Positions 63,001 through 64,000 of a DNA stretch of 64,000 bases are shown here, piece after piece. Source of the DNA: Flavobacteriales bacterium UBA6051 (GTDB lineage: Bacteria > Bacteroidota > Bacteroidia > Flavobacteriales_D > Crocinitomicaceae). The notes below the pieces were generated by a model that did not search any database, was not told the DNA's origin, and saw only the letters and a program-made list of their open reading frames with translations. Position 1 is the first letter of the stretch. Every line of letters begins with the position of its first letter. Made by a program: the position numbers and the translations under genes. The stretch spans positions 340,926 through 404,925 of the forward strand of contig DIYP01000014.1 of assembly GCA_002427735.1 (NCBI GenBank), read 5' to 3'.

Positions 63001-63558
63001 AATAATTCAGATGTATCAACACCGAATGATGCCGTGGTGATGCGATCAGATACAGTATCAACAGAGAATATTACACCGATTTATTCTGAGGATACGGAAA
63101 CGGTTAGCGAAAGAATTCAGATAGTTACAAAGAAACAATTTGACGAATTCCCTCGTGATGTGCTCAACAGATATAATGCAGAAGGAACGTTCTTCTTCGA
63201 CGGAAAAGACCAAAGGGTAAAATCGATAATTTATGATAATGTCGACGATCTACCTAGATTATGGAACTTTAAAGAAGATATCGATACGCTTTACTTGCCA
63301 ATTGATTTATTAGCAATGGATTCGACAATGAATATTGAAATTTCATTGAACGATTCGGTTCTTCCCGGAGACTTTATTGATTGGTTGATGCGCTTTAATT
63401 ATAGAAAGGAGTTTGCACGTGTGGATGAGGGAAGAGTATTGCGCATATTTGGAATTGAACCGAATAAGTTGAAGGAGGTACAGGGGATTATCCGTAAATT
63501 TGCTCTGGAAGCAATAGTTGTGGAGGAGACGGAGTACGAATTAGAATTTGAAGAATAA
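57091..63558 (+). CDS. Giant envelope protein: TPR, beta-propeller-like, long coiled coil, two SPOR-like domains (2155 aa)
   Basis: A signal peptide (1-23, FLLFVCITWGQ) is followed by TPR-like helices (30-150), a PD40 propeller-like part (about 200-340, KAIYYSSYGDSEETGKDIYI, FLYFSSKGHNSMGGYDVF) and a carboxypeptidase-regulatory-like domain (about 345-440). Residues about 450-1660 are acidic, heptad-rich coiled coil with roughly 105-residue repeats. Two SPOR-like domains follow at about 1723-1800 (YRVQIGAFAKPI, MAGFFNSSETVIDAREQI, DAFVVAYCDGQRI) and 1865-1945 (FTVQIGVFNRPVGP, GAFVTAYYEGIRI). SPOR domains bind denuded peptidoglycan. The front half resembles PorE/SprE-like T9SS or gliding proteins, without OmpA domain. 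It precedes clpS by 6 bases. Confidence 0.75.
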   Translation: MRSIRHSFNVLLFLLFVCITWGQTESEIKENAAEFFEQEEYVKATPLYLRLLSLQPKNPDYNFRYGTCLLFNSYQKKEAIRYLNFAVAQSGIDARAFYFHGKALHLNYQFEEAKKSYNTYLSKRDKKDKRYAVERQIQMCDNGKKLLSTFTDIIVSEKKEIDNEKFFRLYDNMQTIGGNILVTADFQSKLDKKKGHIPIVHFPPNAKAIYYSSYGDSEETGKDIYIRRRLPDNSWGEPQLLPGQVNTNADEDFPYMHPSGDFLYFSSKGHNSMGGYDVFHALYNPNTNSFGRVENVDFAISSPDDDLFYVVDELYKNAYFASARQSQNGKLHVYKVRVARVPIQEVIIMGDFLSELNPDNKEMNVIVSSHSNGEEVGKIRSNKQGKYSFVFPKGGKYNYEVRVADKEDVYKFVVDVPFLDEFRPLKQKAVHTSVDGNETVRIVNMFDERVEGAEALMAEVIRKKAELDVNVDNFDLKEIDAQEERNKVLAEIGFRDMSMREVSDQLSEIAIGEKLSLEKASRIEMNINKEIVEKSNRLTSLGEQIEALRQKAQEASDPVEKHNALLEIKSLETEKLLLAQEIESLNDLKNETLATIGQPTESGIGKVEMIENQFNSLLAADDEDGALDLLARSKEQINTARDESPEKVVNDLVQKSLKISGEIDELTAKQREMEGEQRKLEADIRLLEGQLPGAKKKEAQRIREEVKSKQDELMLVEEVLKTTSTSISEKNSELSIVDNNIASLQKAMLEDPISSPNTADVNISLTQAKTTIETVEQSTTENEIAELVNSNPSLDPEYVPENVGQENQLQEIASDYTDEKAAIQQNDELSEKEKLEAQLTLNEKTQESVEARIQEIEQALGGGTGDTESLNTEKLDLEAYAAELNNEAETIQEELNNQDSQPVDVAISKDDLIEEIAPDYLQEQAAIEGNTDLSEEEKLQALQTADQTLVNDIRASLRELDTQIEADPENTALRARKDMLDQIKSETEQIIEVRSNEIENLASVTDVTPEDNVDEQAILQELEQDLKSDYQEEKQKIESSEKPSFEKAIDLIELEQEYLNDLEEKQNEVKQGLERNGEDPRLQAEQRVLATMIADQESIINEQLNQAKASITAEQVNDAINKVDRSYTVDIGELQQSTSEGRYDELANREESLQDKLREEIEDKKSDLERKYSVSAELELAVLEQGLAQSETRESEARANAQSAVVTNNGDEKQSFIQSFRDLTLGEGDNSVDGSFATIDELKAQDQMLSYYESQLDEKIKETKNGLEQNTEDRGLTEQLTWLEEEKGIVQEKRRRIGVSIGELESAVVEANTNNTNPINNDNSSPTNLNDDPELAELEEREFELRQELNNEEVSKDQRKEILAEIEDIQADKTERENEIYTNKIRSGQEESGSLTDKLKQFEGQEETDGIVEKTLNQTAQESSAIEDLIEQAEDAKTEEERNYLLKEAEIRQENLNASIQEVINDQKRSDLEESENISLLSREELEKRRRTFTVRMGDLTTEIVAVDKEISQARKKELPALELKRAGLIEQRSIVEAQLRMVEERLLAENLTEPVVPKSASDQELTFNEERKTAGSETYEEYFNLANEALEVEQQITTLENELREERENVNSLLTRSGSASVDEEIQVGVMRIKSLESDIDRLSVELVQLKYDANRALPNDSEESMKMQNLVLRGVRPIKTTIVAAALLQMPSNGLAIDENASSTYSAENPIPVGVENPSGLVYRVQIGAFAKPIPQDLFKEFNPVSGELIDGTNITRYMAGFFNSSETVIDAREQIRGLGYSDAFVVAYCDGQRIQFGEARRREREGTCVPKGTNEIMMEVAEKTAEKLGLPATNEVQEVSEMSYNQAPGASEADPIEMKQGLFFTVQIGVFNRPVGPESTYGMDELMTIRLPNGQIRYATGMFNSIEEALPRRQEALNAGVKGAFVTAYYEGIRITLAEAKRLLSENGNAILQSELEKEDASQEPVVNNSDVSTPNDAVVMRSDTVSTENITPIYSEDTETVSERIQIVTKKQFDEFPRDVLNRYNAEGTFFFDGKDQRVKSIIYDNVDDLPRLWNFKEDIDTLYLPIDLLAMDSTMNIEISLNDSVLPGDFIDWLMRFNYRKEFARVDEGRVLRIFGIEPNKLKEVQGIIRKFALEAIVVEETEYELEFEE

Positions 63559-63564
63559 AGAAGT

Positions 63565-63837
63565 ATGGGGCAGGTAGAAACAGCATTTGAAGAACTCGTT
63601 TTAGAGGAGATTGTTGAGCAGCAAGATTTGATCGTTTTTAACGATGACGTGAACACATTTGATCACGTCATTAACTCGTTAATAAAGGTTTGCAAACACA
63701 ATCCAATCCAAGCGGAACAATGCACACACATTATTCATTTCAACGGCAAGTGCCAGGTAAAGCGGGGAGAATATGAAAAACTCGAGCCGATGTGCACAGC
63801 TTTGTTGGATCGAGGCATAACTGCAGAAATTCAGTAA
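63565..63837 (+). CDS. clpS: ATP-dependent Clp protease adaptor ClpS
   Basis: 90 residues. LIVFNDDVNTFDHVINSLIKV is the ClpS signature (Asn/Asp that holds the N-degron amine), and QAEQCTHIIHFNGKCQVKRGEYEKLEPM the rest of the fold. ClpS delivers N-end-rule substrates to ClpAP/ClpCP. The start ATG at 63565 is 6 bases after the stop of the 2155-residue gene. Confidence 0.92.
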   Translation: MGQVETAFEELVLEEIVEQQDLIVFNDDVNTFDHVINSLIKVCKHNPIQAEQCTHIIHFNGKCQVKRGEYEKLEPMCTALLDRGITAEIQ

Positions 63838-63853
63838 TTTTTTTCGTTCAGTC

Positions 63854-63883
63854 TTGCCGATAGGAAAAAACAGGTTATATTTG
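63854..63883 (+). promoter_or_regulatory. tRNA-Arg promoter
   Basis: TTG at 63854-63856, exactly 19 bases, then TATATTTG at 63876-63883: a full match to the Bacteroidota housekeeping promoter. Transcription would begin within a few bases of the tRNA 5' end. Confidence 0.85.
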
Positions 63884-63894
63884 CACTCGCAATT

Positions 63895-63968
63895 GGCCTC
63901 GTAGCTCAACTGAATAGAGCACTTGATTACGGCTCAAGAGGTTTCAGGTTTGAATCCTGACGAGGTCA
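63895..63968 (+). tRNA. tRNA-Arg (anticodon ACG)
   Basis: 74 bases. Acceptor GGCCTCG pairs with CGAGGTC (one G-T), anticodon arm CTTGA-TTACGGC-TCAAG gives ACG, read as ICG for Arg CGN codons, and the T arm is TCAGG-TTTGAAT-CCTGA. Discriminator is A; CCA is not encoded. Confidence 0.95.
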
Positions 63969-63969
63969 C

Positions 63970-63998
63970 AAAAAGCACTCCAGTGGAGTGCTTTTTTT
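63970..63998 (+). terminator. Terminator of tRNA-Arg
   Basis: Stem GCACTCC-AGT-GGAGTGC flanked by five A and seven T, two bases after the tRNA. Confidence 0.9.
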
Positions 63999-64000
63999 GT

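Overview
The window reads as a chromosomal segment of a marine or freshwater Bacteroidota, most likely a flavobacterium-like lineage (order Flavobacteriales; a Crocinitomicaceae or Cryomorphaceae-type genome is my guess). The base composition is AT-rich. Four secreted proteins carry type IX secretion (T9SS) C-terminal sorting signals or pieces of them, ribosome binding sites are mostly absent, and Bacteroidota-type promoters (TTG then TAnnTTTG) precede both tRNA genes. Gene order such as folP / DUF1599 / DoxX-like / tpiA / prmA is also typical of the phylum.

Layout. 1-9.1 kb: end of a WD40-repeat protein, a polytopic membrane protein, a small c-type cytochrome lipoprotein, an orphan two-TM beta-barrel protein resembling CBASS effectors of the Cap15 type, a TPR-LuxR regulator, a T9SS cargo protein, a methyltransferase, and an ECF sigma factor coupled to a membrane-anchored beta-rich protein. 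9.3-25.4 kb: an accessory island bracketed by direct copies of a structured repeat. It holds a 3110-residue YD/RHS-repeat secreted protein whose C-terminal tip is a JAMM-type metalloprotease-like domain, a lipoprotein gene coupled to it by a 4-base overlap (candidate immunity gene), an IS1-family transposase remnant, and a displaced second RHS C-terminal module with a different tip followed by four small genes (further immunity candidates). 25.4-34.9 kb: a membrane glycosyltransferase-like protein, a GNAT acetyltransferase, tRNA-Leu with two tandem partial copies of its 3' end, another T9SS cargo, a short secreted repeat protein, an ABC exporter pair, TfoX-like, rhodanese-like, phospholipase C-like and ComB-like proteins. 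34.9-47.8 kb: CotH-like protein, DUF3817-uvrB, a Ca2+/Na+ antiporter, a BaiN/HI0933-like flavoprotein, a CBS-domain cysteine/cystathionine synthase, a metal-receptor-like protein, PlsC-like acyltransferase, DUF5522, an ACC-deaminase-like enzyme, a near-minimal T9SS sorting-domain protein and folP. 47.8-64 kb: a long plus-strand gene series (DUF1599, DoxX-like, tpiA, prmA, a 1540-residue exported protein, plsY, a 2155-residue coiled-coil/SPOR-like envelope protein, clpS) ending with tRNA-Arg and its terminator.

How it fits together. Most of the window is ordinary core genome: lipid synthesis (plsC, plsY), folate, glycolysis, DNA repair and protein quality control. The distinctive part is the YD/RHS island, which has the organisation of a polymorphic toxin locus: long secreted YD scaffold, exchangeable tip, adjacent small genes, a displaced alternative tip sharing about 900 bp of gapless core homology, a transposase remnant, and flanking repeats that could drive recombination. 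The two very large envelope proteins at 51.8-63.6 kb are the other poorly explained objects. All function calls come from reading the sequence; no database search was run.
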